Origin: Oceanirhabdus seepicola
GTDB taxonomy: Bacteria; Bacillota; Clostridia; Clostridiales; Clostridiaceae
NCBI RefSeq assembly: GCF_023684385.1
Contig: NZ_JAGSOJ010000001.1
Coordinates: 1,015,146 to 1,079,145, forward strand
Direction: 5' to 3'
DNA: 64,000 nt
Positions within the stretch are counted from its first letter, which is position 1; every line of letters starts with the position of its first letter. This document shows, one piece after another, positions 44,286 through 52,603 of this stretch. The notes beneath the pieces are model-generated. The model was given only the letters and a program-made list of their open reading frames with translations. It was not told the DNA's origin and searched no databases. The translations under genes were made by a program, and so were the position numbers.

Positions 44286-44367
44286 GGCACTAACGTGCCT
44301 GAAAACAAATGGATAATTGATAATGGATAATGGATAATGATTGATGATTCTCACTTACGTGAGAATC
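44286..44367. repeat. Two short palindromes with intervening GATAAT-type tandem repeat
   Basis: GGCAC-TAAC-GTGCC at 44286-44299, then ATGGATAAT-like units repeated about four times (44309-44345), then the perfect 9-bp stem GATTCTCAC-TTAC-GTGAGAATC at 44346-44367. None is followed by a T run. Similar hairpin sequences occur at 4219-4233 and 29571-29585. The rest of 44285-44569 holds only the metG terminator. Confidence 0.6.
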
Positions 44368-44384
44368 TTGATATTATAACCATA

Positions 44385-44415
44385 AAAATGGAAGTCATTT
44401 TGACTTCCATTTTTT
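44385..44415 (+). terminator. Terminator of metG
   Basis: AAAATGGAAGTCA/TGACTTCCATTTT stem of 13 bp with a 3-base loop and a T6 run. Its core is shared with the terminator at 33779. Confidence 0.88.
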
Positions 44416-44569
44416 AGCTTCACCATTTACTCTTGAAGTTTTATATTTTTATACATATTCTTAATTACTGTCCAAGGTTTTCAATTTCATGCCTGTTAAG
44501 TCAGTAGCATTAGAAATTTGGACAAAATATAATTGTGTCCCTCGTATATAGTTACTTGTAACTCTATCA

Positions 44570-45745
44570 CTAAAATTTTCTCACTTCTGGCATTCCCTCA
44601 TTGTAGTCTGAGTATTGTAGATGTTGAATAAGCCATTTTCCTTCTTTTTTCACTAAAACTCCGGAAAATCTCATTGGTATAATAATGGTCTCTCCTTTTT
44701 CCATATGGTAAATATAATCTATCGTACCATAAAGAGCTGTCAATAGTTTTTGTTTTGGTGACTCTTCAGAATTAAATGTATATTCATTTGAATCATTAAC
44801 CCATTCAAGTATCTTTTGATCAGATGCAATTCTTTTTAAAAATGCTTTTGTAGTAAAGTAAGCAATATCACCATTAACAGATATCAATGCATTATCTACA
44901 TTAAACTTAAAGTCCCCCCAATATTTCCAATCTGATTCAACAATTCCTCTTGCAGCCTCAACACCTAAGCAAAGTTCATCTGCATCTGTTCCTATTACCA
45001 CTAAATCCTCATTTAATAGAAAAACTTCCTTCATATATTCATCAACATAATTTACATCCCTTTTTGTATATCCATCTTGAAATACCTGAAGTGTTTTTCT
45101 AACTTCTTCATACTCTTTATTTGAGTTTGTTTTAGGCATTTCAAATATACGTTTATCATAGGTTTCATCATTTAATCTATATGGCCATGACTCTGAATCA
45201 AAGGAAAACTGCATTTGATGAAATTTCCAAGTATCATTTTCCTTTATAAGTACGCAAGTAAACCTAAAAGGCCATATATAATTTTCACCTTGTTCTATCT
45301 GTCTTAATGTATTAGCCATATTACTTGCTGTTTTAAGTGCATTTATCTTACACTTGTTTTCTCCACCTAAGATTTCTTTTACTTTCTCAATAGTGTCTTC
45401 AATGTGTTTATCTTCAGATATTATATTCTTAATAATTCCAATAGAAACAACCCAAGCTACATTTTCATTTGCAAAGACCTTAGCTTCTTCAAATTTAAAA
45501 TTTATATCTTTCCAGTAGTTATTTTCATTAGCCAAATGAGATTTTATAAGTGTTTTTATATCATCAGTATTAAAACACCACTGCTCCATGCTACTTCCAA
45601 ATACTACAAGTCCCTCCTTTGAAGAAAATACTTCATTTACATAATCATCAACCTTTGTCATATCTTTTTCTTTATATAAATCTTGAAAACCTCCAAGAAT
45701 ATCATTTACTTCATTGACTGAATTTATATTTTTATATCTTTCCAT
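44570..45745 (-). CDS. Tandem NTF2/SnoaL-like protein
   Basis: 391 residues made of two homologous halves of the SnoaL/NTF2-like fold. Half 1 (about 15-200) has GFQDLYKEKDMTKVDDYVNEVF, GLVVFGSS and RFTCVLIKENDTWKFHQMQFSF; half 2 (about 215-390) has FQDGYTKRDVNYVDEYMKEVF, DLVVIGTD and RFSGVLVKKEGKWLIQHLQYS. These domains bind small hydrophobic ligands or act as simple enzymes. The TTG at 45760 lies inside the GGGGGAA region; the ATG at 45745 is spaced properly. Cytoplasmic. It stands downstream of no obvious partner. Ligand unknown. Confidence 0.82.
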   Translation of the reverse strand: MERYKNINSVNEVNDILGGFQDLYKEKDMTKVDDYVNEVFSSKEGLVVFGSSMEQWCFNTDDIKTLIKSHLANENNYWKDINFKFEEAKVFANENVAWVVSIGIIKNIISEDKHIEDTIEKVKEILGGENKCKINALKTASNMANTLRQIEQGENYIWPFRFTCVLIKENDTWKFHQMQFSFDSESWPYRLNDETYDKRIFEMPKTNSNKEYEEVRKTLQVFQDGYTKRDVNYVDEYMKEVFLLNEDLVVIGTDADELCLGVEAARGIVESDWKYWGDFKFNVDNALISVNGDIAYFTTKAFLKRIASDQKILEWVNDSNEYTFNSEESPKQKLLTALYGTIDYIYHMEKGETIIIPMRFSGVLVKKEGKWLIQHLQYSDYNEGMPEVRKF

Positions 45746-45797
45746 AATCAATTCCCCCAAACTGTTCTTTAATTTTGATTATTAATAAAAAATACAA

Positions 45798-46334
45798 TTA
45801 AATTAATTTTTTTCTCATATGATAAATTTTAAACTTTTCATTAGCAATTTCACCTTCATGTATATGAAATGTTTCAAAACCTACTCTTTCATATACCTTG
45901 ATAGCTCTTTCATTAAAAGCAGCAACTCCACATCTAACAAATTCCCCTTTGTAGTCGTACTCTTTTACTGCAAAATCAATACATTGTGAAACGAATTTTT
46001 TCCCATGACCTTTTCCGCACAATTTGGGATTTAATCCCCATCCCATCCACATTTCGTATATATTTTGAGGATTATTTTTAACCACTTCATGCTCAACGTA
46101 ACCCTCATCTTCTGAATCTTCCTCACCTTCTTTGAAGAACTCTATATTTAATTCTCCAATAAGTTTATCTTCTTCATTTAAAACTGCAAATTTTCCTAAT
46201 CCCCATGTTTCTTTTTCTAGCAAAAATTCCTCTTCATTTTTATAATCATATATATGATATTCACCATCATATTTCCAATTCTGAATCATTTCTTGTGCAT
46301 ATTCCAAATTCATTGGAACAAATTTAAATTTCAT
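45798..46334 (-). CDS. GNAT acetyltransferase, RimJ/RimL-like
   Basis: 178 residues. It shows FVPMNLEYAQEMIQNWKYDGEYHIYDY at the N-terminus, WMGWGLNPKLCGKGHGKKFVSQCIDFA with the acetyl-CoA loop KLCGKGHG near 110, and FVRCGVAAFNERAIKVYERVGF closing the fold, all typical of RimJ/RimL relatives. The frame extends upstream to 46403, but the strong site AAAGGGGGG precedes the ATG at 46334. The GNAT at 62963 is a close relative. Substrate could be a ribosomal or other protein N-terminus, or a small molecule. Confidence 0.88.
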   Translation of the reverse strand: MKFKFVPMNLEYAQEMIQNWKYDGEYHIYDYKNEEEFLLEKETWGLGKFAVLNEEDKLIGELNIEFFKEGEEDSEDEGYVEHEVVKNNPQNIYEMWMGWGLNPKLCGKGHGKKFVSQCIDFAVKEYDYKGEFVRCGVAAFNERAIKVYERVGFETFHIHEGEIANEKFKIYHMRKKLI

Positions 46335-46463
46335 ATTAAGCCCCCCTTTAAATTTTCCTCCATACATATGAATTTCCAACCACCTTAAATCCCACTGATT
46401 CATATAATCTATTTGGTGCTGGAAATTGCTCTGGACAAAGTGTAAGTACCGTTGATCCCCCCC

Positions 46464-48161
46464 TTATTTTGCCAATTCTTCTTCAACCCCAAGCACCCAT
46501 TCTCTAATTGATTGAGCAATCTTTTCAATACTTCCCTCTTCAAAAGGATTTTTTAAGTTTCCTAACTTAACAACCTCCACGAAAGACTTGCTTCCACCTG
46601 ATTTGCATACTTTCATATAATCTTTCCAAGCCTCTTCTCTATTCTCCTTAGCTTTATACCAGAAATTGAATGCAGCCACCTGTGCTAACCCATAATCAAT
46701 ATAGTAAAACGGTCCCCAGAAAATATGAGATTGACGAAGCCAATAGGCACCTTTATCAAGGAATGTATTCTCTTCATAGTCTCTATATGGAAGATATTTC
46801 TTTTCAAGTTCTCTCCAGAAACTATTCCTTTCTTCATATGTTGCCTCAGGTTTTTCATAAATAAAATGCTGAAACTCATCAACTACACAAATATAAGTTA
46901 GCAAGGATAATGCATTACACATATGTGAAAACTTATATTTCTCAGCATCTTCACCAAAGAAATCTTCTCCCCATGGCTCTGTTAGAAATTCCATACTCAT
47001 TGAATGAATTTCACTTATATCCTCTGATGAGGAACAATACTCTGGTATTTCGTAGTTTGCACATAAATATTTTTGGAAAGCATGTCCAGCTTCATGAGTG
47101 AATACATTAAAATCATCTATTGTTCCTCTATATACAGAGTATATAAATGGAGCTTTATATTTTGGTATATACTCGCAGAAACCTCCTTCTTCTTTTCCTT
47201 CTCTATTCTCAACATCAAAAAGATCTTTTTCTACTATATACTTAAAAAACTCACTGGTTTCAGGTGATAATTCTTTATACATTTTTAATGTTTTCTCAAT
47301 AATTAGATTAATATCACCTTTCAATTCAGCATTACCATCTAAAAACTGTACTGCTTCATCATAATACTTGACTGTTTCTATACCAAGTCTTTCGGCTTGT
47401 CTTCTTATAAGTTCCTTATTTAAAGGTACAACATACTCTAATACCTGTTTTCTGAATTTAGCAACCATGTCTTTATCATAGCCAATTCTATTCATACGTG
47501 CATATCCCATATCAACAAAGTTCTCATAACCCATCTTAAGAGCCATCTTATGTCTTAATTTCACGAACCTATCAAATATTTCTTGCATTTCTTTCTCATG
47601 CTCTTTATATAACTCAGTTTGAACTTCAAATGCTCTCTTTCTAATATTTCTATCTTGAGAATCTATATATGGATCAAAATCCCATCTTCCAAGTTCTTCT
47701 CCCTCAAATTCAATCTTAAATGATTGTCCTCGATTAACATATTCTGTTACCAGCTTTTTCTCCTGCTGCAGCTCTTCTATTATGTTATCTGAAATACATT
47801 TCATCTTCATTTCTGCTAAATTGAATAGCTGATCTCCATATTTTTCTCTATGCAAATCCTTGAATTTTGAGTTATCTAAAGCTTTATAATAATCACAAAC
47901 TAATCCATCTAGAATAGGTTCAGCCTCATCATAATAATCCAATTCTTTACTATAAAATTCTTTATTCACTCCTAAACTCTTTCTTATAAAGCTTAGTGAG
48001 TTCATTGATGTAAAATCATCTCTTATAATATTAATCTCATCTATTACTGAACACTGTTCCTCAAAAGAATCAGCTTCATTAAATTTCTTTATCAATACTT
48101 GAAAATTCCTTTTAATATCTTTTATATCAGCTCTCTTGTATTCAAAATCTTTAAATTTCAT
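46464..48161 (-). CDS. M3 family oligoendopeptidase
   Basis: Cytoplasmic zinc metallopeptidase of 565 residues that cuts short peptides. The zinc site is VFTHEAGHAFQKYL (HExxH) near residue 355, with the third ligand Glu in SEIHSMSMEFLTEPW about 30 residues on. The N-terminal half is helical (KFKDFEYKRADIKDIKRNFQVLIKKF), as in the oligopeptidase F-like subgroup of this length. The C-terminal part has the substrate Tyr/His region FWGPFYYIDYGLAQVAAFNFW. Ribosome site AAGAGGA. It may help recycle peptides brought in by importers. Confidence 0.93.
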   Translation of the reverse strand: MKFKDFEYKRADIKDIKRNFQVLIKKFNEADSFEEQCSVIDEINIIRDDFTSMNSLSFIRKSLGVNKEFYSKELDYYDEAEPILDGLVCDYYKALDNSKFKDLHREKYGDQLFNLAEMKMKCISDNIIEELQQEKKLVTEYVNRGQSFKIEFEGEELGRWDFDPYIDSQDRNIRKRAFEVQTELYKEHEKEMQEIFDRFVKLRHKMALKMGYENFVDMGYARMNRIGYDKDMVAKFRKQVLEYVVPLNKELIRRQAERLGIETVKYYDEAVQFLDGNAELKGDINLIIEKTLKMYKELSPETSEFFKYIVEKDLFDVENREGKEEGGFCEYIPKYKAPFIYSVYRGTIDDFNVFTHEAGHAFQKYLCANYEIPEYCSSSEDISEIHSMSMEFLTEPWGEDFFGEDAEKYKFSHMCNALSLLTYICVVDEFQHFIYEKPEATYEERNSFWRELEKKYLPYRDYEENTFLDKGAYWLRQSHIFWGPFYYIDYGLAQVAAFNFWYKAKENREEAWKDYMKVCKSGGSKSFVEVVKLGNLKNPFEEGSIEKIAQSIREWVLGVEEELAK

Positions 48162-48193
48162 ATTTGTTGTCCTCTTTCTATCTTAATGGTATC

Positions 48194-49102
48194 CTACAAA
48201 TTCTCTGAAGGTATTATCAAGGATGTTAATTTGATTCCAGGTAAAAATCCGTTATCGTAATAAACTGTTTCAGCGTCATTTCCACCTTCTACATGTAGTC
48301 TTACTGCTGAATATTTATCTTTTAAAACTGTTAAGCTTTTCTTTAATAATTTAGAAGCAACTCCTCTCCCCCTATAATCTTCTCTAACAGCAATATCATA
48401 TATTAGCGGCCATTCATTATACTCAGATATTAAACATACACCAATTAATTCATTTGTTTCCCTATCAAATATTACTGAAGATGCCTTATTTAACATTTCA
48501 ATATGTGAATTATGTTCAAAGTAGTATTCCACAAATTCTGTACGTTCCTTTAAACTAAACTTCTGTCCAGGTGCATTTTTAAACGCTTCATAGAATAACT
48601 TTCCTAATTCTTCTGTGTGATCTTTATTAGGTAATACAACTTGAAGTTTGTCATCCCATTTAACATCAAATTTTCTCGTTGGACTTAACATCCATCTTCC
48701 TGTTTCTACAATTCTAAATCCAAGCTTCTCATAAATTTCAACTTGTGAAGGAATCACCACATTAGCTTCAATATCTTTACTTCTATCTGACCAATGAATT
48801 AATATTCTCTTAATTAATTTTAATACCTCATAAGCGTTATCAAATGGTGGTATTAAGAATAATTCCTGAATAAAATTTGGTTCTAGAAAAACTCCTCCAA
48901 TTTTCACATCATCTTTCTTTATCCAGAAACAAAAGTCATCCTCTGAAACTACTGCCATTTTTTGCTTAAAATTCTTCTTGAATCCTACATCACCTTTGAA
49001 GTAAACTGCATAATATTTAGAATACTCTTCCTTTTCTGCAGCCTCCAGCGTATATCCTTTTCCTAATTCATATATTTTATTATTTATATTCCAATCATTC
49101 AT
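48194..49102 (-). CDS. GNAT family N-acetyltransferase, two-domain
   Basis: 302 residues with two GNAT-like halves. The N-terminal half (about 1-145) retains the shape (IGGVFLEPNFIQELFLIPPF, VEIYEKLGFRIVETG) but lacks a full acetyl-CoA loop. The C-terminal half has IYDIAVREDYRGRGVASKLLKKSL near 238-261, the active site loop, and GNDAETVYYDNGFLP. Preceded by copy B of the repeated promoter module (49213-49332). Start ATG with AAGGAGA. Substrate unknown; 33 bases before the M3 peptidase gene on the same strand. Confidence 0.87.
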   Translation of the reverse strand: MNDWNINNKIYELGKGYTLEAAEKEEYSKYYAVYFKGDVGFKKNFKQKMAVVSEDDFCFWIKKDDVKIGGVFLEPNFIQELFLIPPFDNAYEVLKLIKRILIHWSDRSKDIEANVVIPSQVEIYEKLGFRIVETGRWMLSPTRKFDVKWDDKLQVVLPNKDHTEELGKLFYEAFKNAPGQKFSLKERTEFVEYYFEHNSHIEMLNKASSVIFDRETNELIGVCLISEYNEWPLIYDIAVREDYRGRGVASKLLKKSLTVLKDKYSAVRLHVEGGNDAETVYYDNGFLPGIKLTSLIIPSENL

Positions 49103-49212
49103 ATTTAAAATCTCCTTTTAATCTCTAGTGTTTTTAATCCTTTTCTGTGTATTCCATCTATAATAATTAAGGTATGTGATTCTTAGTAAAATCTTTTTTC
49201 CATCTTTATCTA

Positions 49213-49332
49213 TTTTAATGGTAACATAGTAGCCTATCACAAAAAACCTCATAAACAATACATAACTAAAGTTGAGCATTTATGTTAAAACAATTGATAT
49301 TTTTCTTTACTATACTCTTATGAATAAAGAGG
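49213..49332 (-). promoter_or_regulatory. Repeated promoter module, copy B
   Basis: Shares CTCAAC-TTTAGTTATGTATTGTT-TATGAGGTTTT, then 12 bases and ACTATGTTACCATTAAAA, with the other copies. 49241-49332 is identical to 50635-50726 over about 92 bases. The remaining bases of the 49103-49446 gap hold only a terminator. Confidence 0.65.
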
Positions 49333-49359
49333 ATAAGACTTGGAGTCTATACCCTCTTT
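49326..49359 (-). terminator. Terminator downstream of the 49447 gene
   Basis: AAAGAGGATA with TACCCTCTTT (one mismatch) and an inner AGACT/AGTCT stem; it is homologous to the 50720 terminator and adjoins module B. Confidence 0.7.
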
Positions 49360-49446
49360 GCTTATACTCCACTATACTATTGTTACTCAAAACTAATATT
49401 AAATTTCACACTACTTATGACGTGGTTCAGGTTATAAAATCCTAAA

Positions 49447-50370
49447 CTATAACGTCAACTTATAGGTCTCACCATATCCAGTCTTCACAAATTCGAAGCT
49501 TTCAAATACAACCTCTTCTTCCTCACTATACCAGGCACTTAATGTTAAACTTTCAAACCCCCGATTATAAATGGTATTAATGCCAACTCCCAGAATAACC
49601 TTAGGAATCACACTTTCTCTATATTTAGGATCTATGCCAAAAGGATACAGGTGGGCGTGCTTATTGTAGCTGTCACTCCATAAAACATAAAAAGCCACAT
49701 ACTCATCCTTTTCATTTACTACAACAAAAGACAACTCACTGTTAAAAGCTGGTGAGTTAATGAAACTCATCACCGTCTCACCATTTGGCATATACACACT
49801 GGTTGGCCAAATCTTTGTGTACAGTCTGGATACTTTTTCACACATATTTCTATTTGAAGTATCAATATTTATGATTTTATATCCTTCAGGAAGGTCGGGT
49901 AGTTCAAATTCTCTACTGATGGTTAACTTCCTGTTATCATCAACAAACTCATTTTTTATTCCACCATATTTTAAGAGTAAAGACTTACGCTTTTCATCAT
50001 CAAAGTGTGATGAAACATGGATATTTTCAATATTGGGGTATAATTCTCTACAATTTTTCATAGCCCAAACGAGCATTTCTTCCTCAATTTCCTTATATTC
50101 AGGATGGATTTGTAAGAAATAATCTCCTGGGTCCTCATAATGACAAACACCTACTATCACGCCACCATCTTCCCATATCTGAACTCCACTTTCCCACAAC
50201 CTATTGCCTGTGGCTTCTTCATTATTATGGATACAAAATCTATTAAACGACCAACGGGCATTTTCCCAATTATAAACTCTCTGATTCAAGATATATGTAT
50301 CACTTAGGAACCTGTTAACCCGTTCAAAGTCTCTTTCACACTTAAAATTTCTTTTACTTATAGCCATCAT
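49447..50370 (-). CDS. GNAT family N-acetyltransferase
   Basis: 307 residues, paralogue of the 33815 and 50769 genes. It begins FKCERDFERVNRFLSDTYI, has GVQIWEDGGVIVGVCHYEDPGDY near 62-84 and the C-terminal GNAT half with HLYPFGIDPKYRESVIPKVILGVG, in which the usual RGxG/A loop is YRESVIP, a departure from the consensus. Catalytic competence is therefore less certain. Two ATG codons at 50370 and 50367 follow AGGAGG. Preceded by module copy C. Substrate unknown. Confidence 0.8.
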   Translation of the reverse strand: MMAISKRNFKCERDFERVNRFLSDTYILNQRVYNWENARWSFNRFCIHNNEEATGNRLWESGVQIWEDGGVIVGVCHYEDPGDYFLQIHPEYKEIEEEMLVWAMKNCRELYPNIENIHVSSHFDDEKRKSLLLKYGGIKNEFVDDNRKLTISREFELPDLPEGYKIINIDTSNRNMCEKVSRLYTKIWPTSVYMPNGETVMSFINSPAFNSELSFVVVNEKDEYVAFYVLWSDSYNKHAHLYPFGIDPKYRESVIPKVILGVGINTIYNRGFESLTLSAWYSEEEEVVFESFEFVKTGYGETYKLTL

Positions 50371-50605
50371 ATAACCTCCTATTACATTTTACGTAGAATT
50401 AACTACTCTAATGTATGTTTTCACATTTCTATTACTACACAATAATACTATTACGTTGTAATTACTCTATTCACATTACCTTAAACTAAAAAACTTGAAT
50501 TCCTTATGATTTTCTATGAAGTGCATTAAACTCATCTGCAAACAAACCATAATGGATTTCATCCCAATATCTTCCCCGATGGTATGTAGTCCCTCGAATG
50601 TATCT

Positions 50606-50726
50606 GTTTTAATGGTATCATAGCTTTCTCGCTCAAAAAACCTCATAAACAATACATAACTAAAGTTGAGCATTTATGTTAAAACAATTGATATTTTTCT
50701 TTACTATACTCTTATGAATAAAGAGG
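50606..50726 (-). promoter_or_regulatory. Repeated promoter module, copy C
   Basis: Same conserved core and 12-base variable spacer as the other copies, ending GCTATGATACCATTAAAAC. A frame on the minus strand running from 50673 reads MLNFSYVLFMRFFERESY but has no ribosome site; in copy A the equivalent frame is stopped after 12 codons, so it is not likely a real gene. The remaining 50371-50605 leader shows no other gene. Confidence 0.65.
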
Positions 50727-50757
50727 GTAAGACTTTTATTAAGTCTATACCCTCTTT
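50720..50757 (-). terminator. Terminator of the exporter/GNAT operon
   Basis: AAAGAGGGTA pairs with TACCCTCTTT and an inner AGACTT/AAGTCT stem. It follows the stop of the 50769 gene by 11 bases. Confidence 0.85.
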
Positions 50758-50768
50758 GCTATATACTT

Positions 50769-51695
50769 CTAAAATTTTCTGCTCCAATCCCATATTTCAT
50801 TACTTGTTTCAACTTTAAACCCTAAATCCCAATAGAATTGCTGGTCTCCTCCAAGTATTCCTCTACACTGTGGCGCCATCTTCATAACACGGTTGGCTGC
50901 CTCATATATCAATGTTCTTGCTATTCCCTTACGTCTACACCACCATACAACTCCAAGTGGCTCTAATTCACAATAAGGCATTTTGTCGTTATACCAGATG
51001 ATAGCAAATCCCACTGGCTTTCCTTCATTATCCAATACGCACAAATCAAGTTCTGGTTTATACCCTGGCATTTGTCTCAAATCATGAAATCCTCTTTCAC
51101 CAGTTTCCGCTGTTGGAAGTGTATAGTTAAAAGAAAACATATGGGTATTGGAAAGGAAAAAGTCTGGTGTTTGGTTTCCATCAACTATGGTATATCCCTC
51201 TGGAAGAACAACATCAAATTTCTTTCCTGCAAAAGGAAGTATCAGTGACCGCTCTACCTTCTGTGATAACCCATACCCTCTTTCTTTTGCCATCTTTCTT
51301 ATCAAATCATACTCTGGTGGAATTCTTAAATGCAAATATCTGGTATTATTTTTATAGTCTTTTGTAAAACAGGACAAATGTGTTTCTGCATGATGAAACA
51401 TTCTCTCAAGTAGTTCGCTGTCTCTTTGTCTTTCTGAAGAATCAAAAAGGAAAAATGCATCTGCGTTCCATGCGCCTTCACATATAACTGCTGAAATAAT
51501 ATTTTCATCTTCTTCCCATATCCCAACGGTATGTCTCCAATTATCTTTTACATTCCCCCATGCACTGTGAGCTCCACGACAAAACTCATGACGACTTAAT
51601 CCCCATGGTGGATTTCCCCACCCATAACTAGCTAAAATAAGTTCTTCTAATTTTAAAAAATCTTCATCTGTATAATATCTAAATGTAATACTCAA
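50769..51695 (-). CDS. GNAT family N-acetyltransferase
   Basis: 308 residues. Its opening ITFRYYTDEDFLKLEELILASY and HTVGIWEEDENIISAVICEG near 56-75 align with its paralogues. The C-terminal half shows CELEPLGVVWWCRRKGIARTLIYEA with the acetyl-CoA loop RRKGIA and a closing GGDQQFYWDLGFKVE. The start is TTG at 51695, with AAGGGG 8 bases upstream. It lies last in the ABC exporter-GNAT-GNAT series on the minus strand. The region looks richer in G+C than the flanks, suggesting import. Confidence 0.87.
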   Translation of the reverse strand: MSITFRYYTDEDFLKLEELILASYGWGNPPWGLSRHEFCRGAHSAWGNVKDNWRHTVGIWEEDENIISAVICEGAWNADAFFLFDSSERQRDSELLERMFHHAETHLSCFTKDYKNNTRYLHLRIPPEYDLIRKMAKERGYGLSQKVERSLILPFAGKKFDVVLPEGYTIVDGNQTPDFFLSNTHMFSFNYTLPTAETGERGFHDLRQMPGYKPELDLCVLDNEGKPVGFAIIWYNDKMPYCELEPLGVVWWCRRKGIARTLIYEAANRVMKMAPQCRGILGGDQQFYWDLGFKVETSNEIWDWSRKF

Positions 51696-51768
51696 AATAT
51701 TTACCCCTTCCTTGTTAAAATTAACGTTACTACTTATCTATACTGAGAACATAAAAATTCAATAAAGT

Positions 51769-52518
51769 CTACTTCATTGCTTTTGAATGAAGTTCAGCCC
51801 ATGCTGGAAAGAAACCAGCATTCACAGCAATATTCTGGGAATATATGTGGGATTCCACAGTACCATAGAATGGTATTTTCCCTCGCTTTAAAATCTCATC
51901 TTTTAAAAGTCCAACTAAGTTTGTTCCTATGCCCCTACCACGGTATTCTGGCAAAACATCAATACCTATTTGCCATAGAGTTTCGCTATCTGAACTAGCC
52001 CCTGCCATGCCCATTATTTTGTTTCCTTCCACAGCTGCAACCGCAAGCATATCTGGGCTGTTTTTATCAAAGACGAACGCCTCTGTAAATCTATCATCAT
52101 CTTCAAATTGTAGAATATCTTCATATTCATACCATTTTACATCAGTAATAGGCTTTATCTCTCCTACATCAGGCTTTGGAAGATAATAATGATGGCAATC
52201 AGCAATTTCATGTCCAAATTCTTGCAATTTTTTATCGATTGGTCGAAGAGCTGGATATTCAAAAAGCCATGCAGCATCGTACTTAGTCAGTTTATCTTGA
52301 CACCAAGTTATCATTTCTGGTGATGTGCTGATAATTGCTCTGCCACCAAAACAAACCACTTTAAAAAAACATCCATCACTGTCATATATTCTTCTTCCTT
52401 TAAGAAGCTTGTTTTCAACTATTGTATTTTCATTCTTTTTAAAATCAGACAGCTGACAATTATAATCCAGTGCCAATTGATTTTTAGTGATTTCTAAAAT
52501 TTCAGTCTTTGTTTTCAT
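51769..52518 (-). CDS. GNAT family N-acetyltransferase
   Basis: 249 residues. The N-terminal third (NCQLSDFKKNENTIVENKLLKGRR) is an accessory domain seen in several Firmicutes GNATs. The catalytic part has LWQIGIDVLPEYRGRGIGTNLVGLLKDEI near 182-210, with a full consensus loop YRGRGIG, and ESHIYSQNIAVNAGFFPAW. The ATG has AAAGGAGA. It lies between the ABC exporter genes and another GNAT gene, probably one operon. Substrate likely a toxic small molecule, by context only. Confidence 0.9.
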   Translation of the reverse strand: MKTKTEILEITKNQLALDYNCQLSDFKKNENTIVENKLLKGRRIYDSDGCFFKVVCFGGRAIISTSPEMITWCQDKLTKYDAAWLFEYPALRPIDKKLQEFGHEIADCHHYYLPKPDVGEIKPITDVKWYEYEDILQFEDDDRFTEAFVFDKNSPDMLAVAAVEGNKIMGMAGASSDSETLWQIGIDVLPEYRGRGIGTNLVGLLKDEILKRGKIPFYGTVESHIYSQNIAVNAGFFPAWAELHSKAMK

Positions 52519-52603
52519 ACATTTATCTCCTTTATGTTTTATAGATATTATTTAGGTACATGAAAATAAATAACAAGTCAAAGATGCGACGGATATTTTG
52601 AGT

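Noticed and set aside
50476-50673. 65-codon minus-strand frame MLNFSYVLFMRF...
   Set aside because: It overlaps promoter module C, has no ribosome site, and the equivalent frame is cut short in copy A and lacks its ATG in copy D. Better explained as the promoter module itself.
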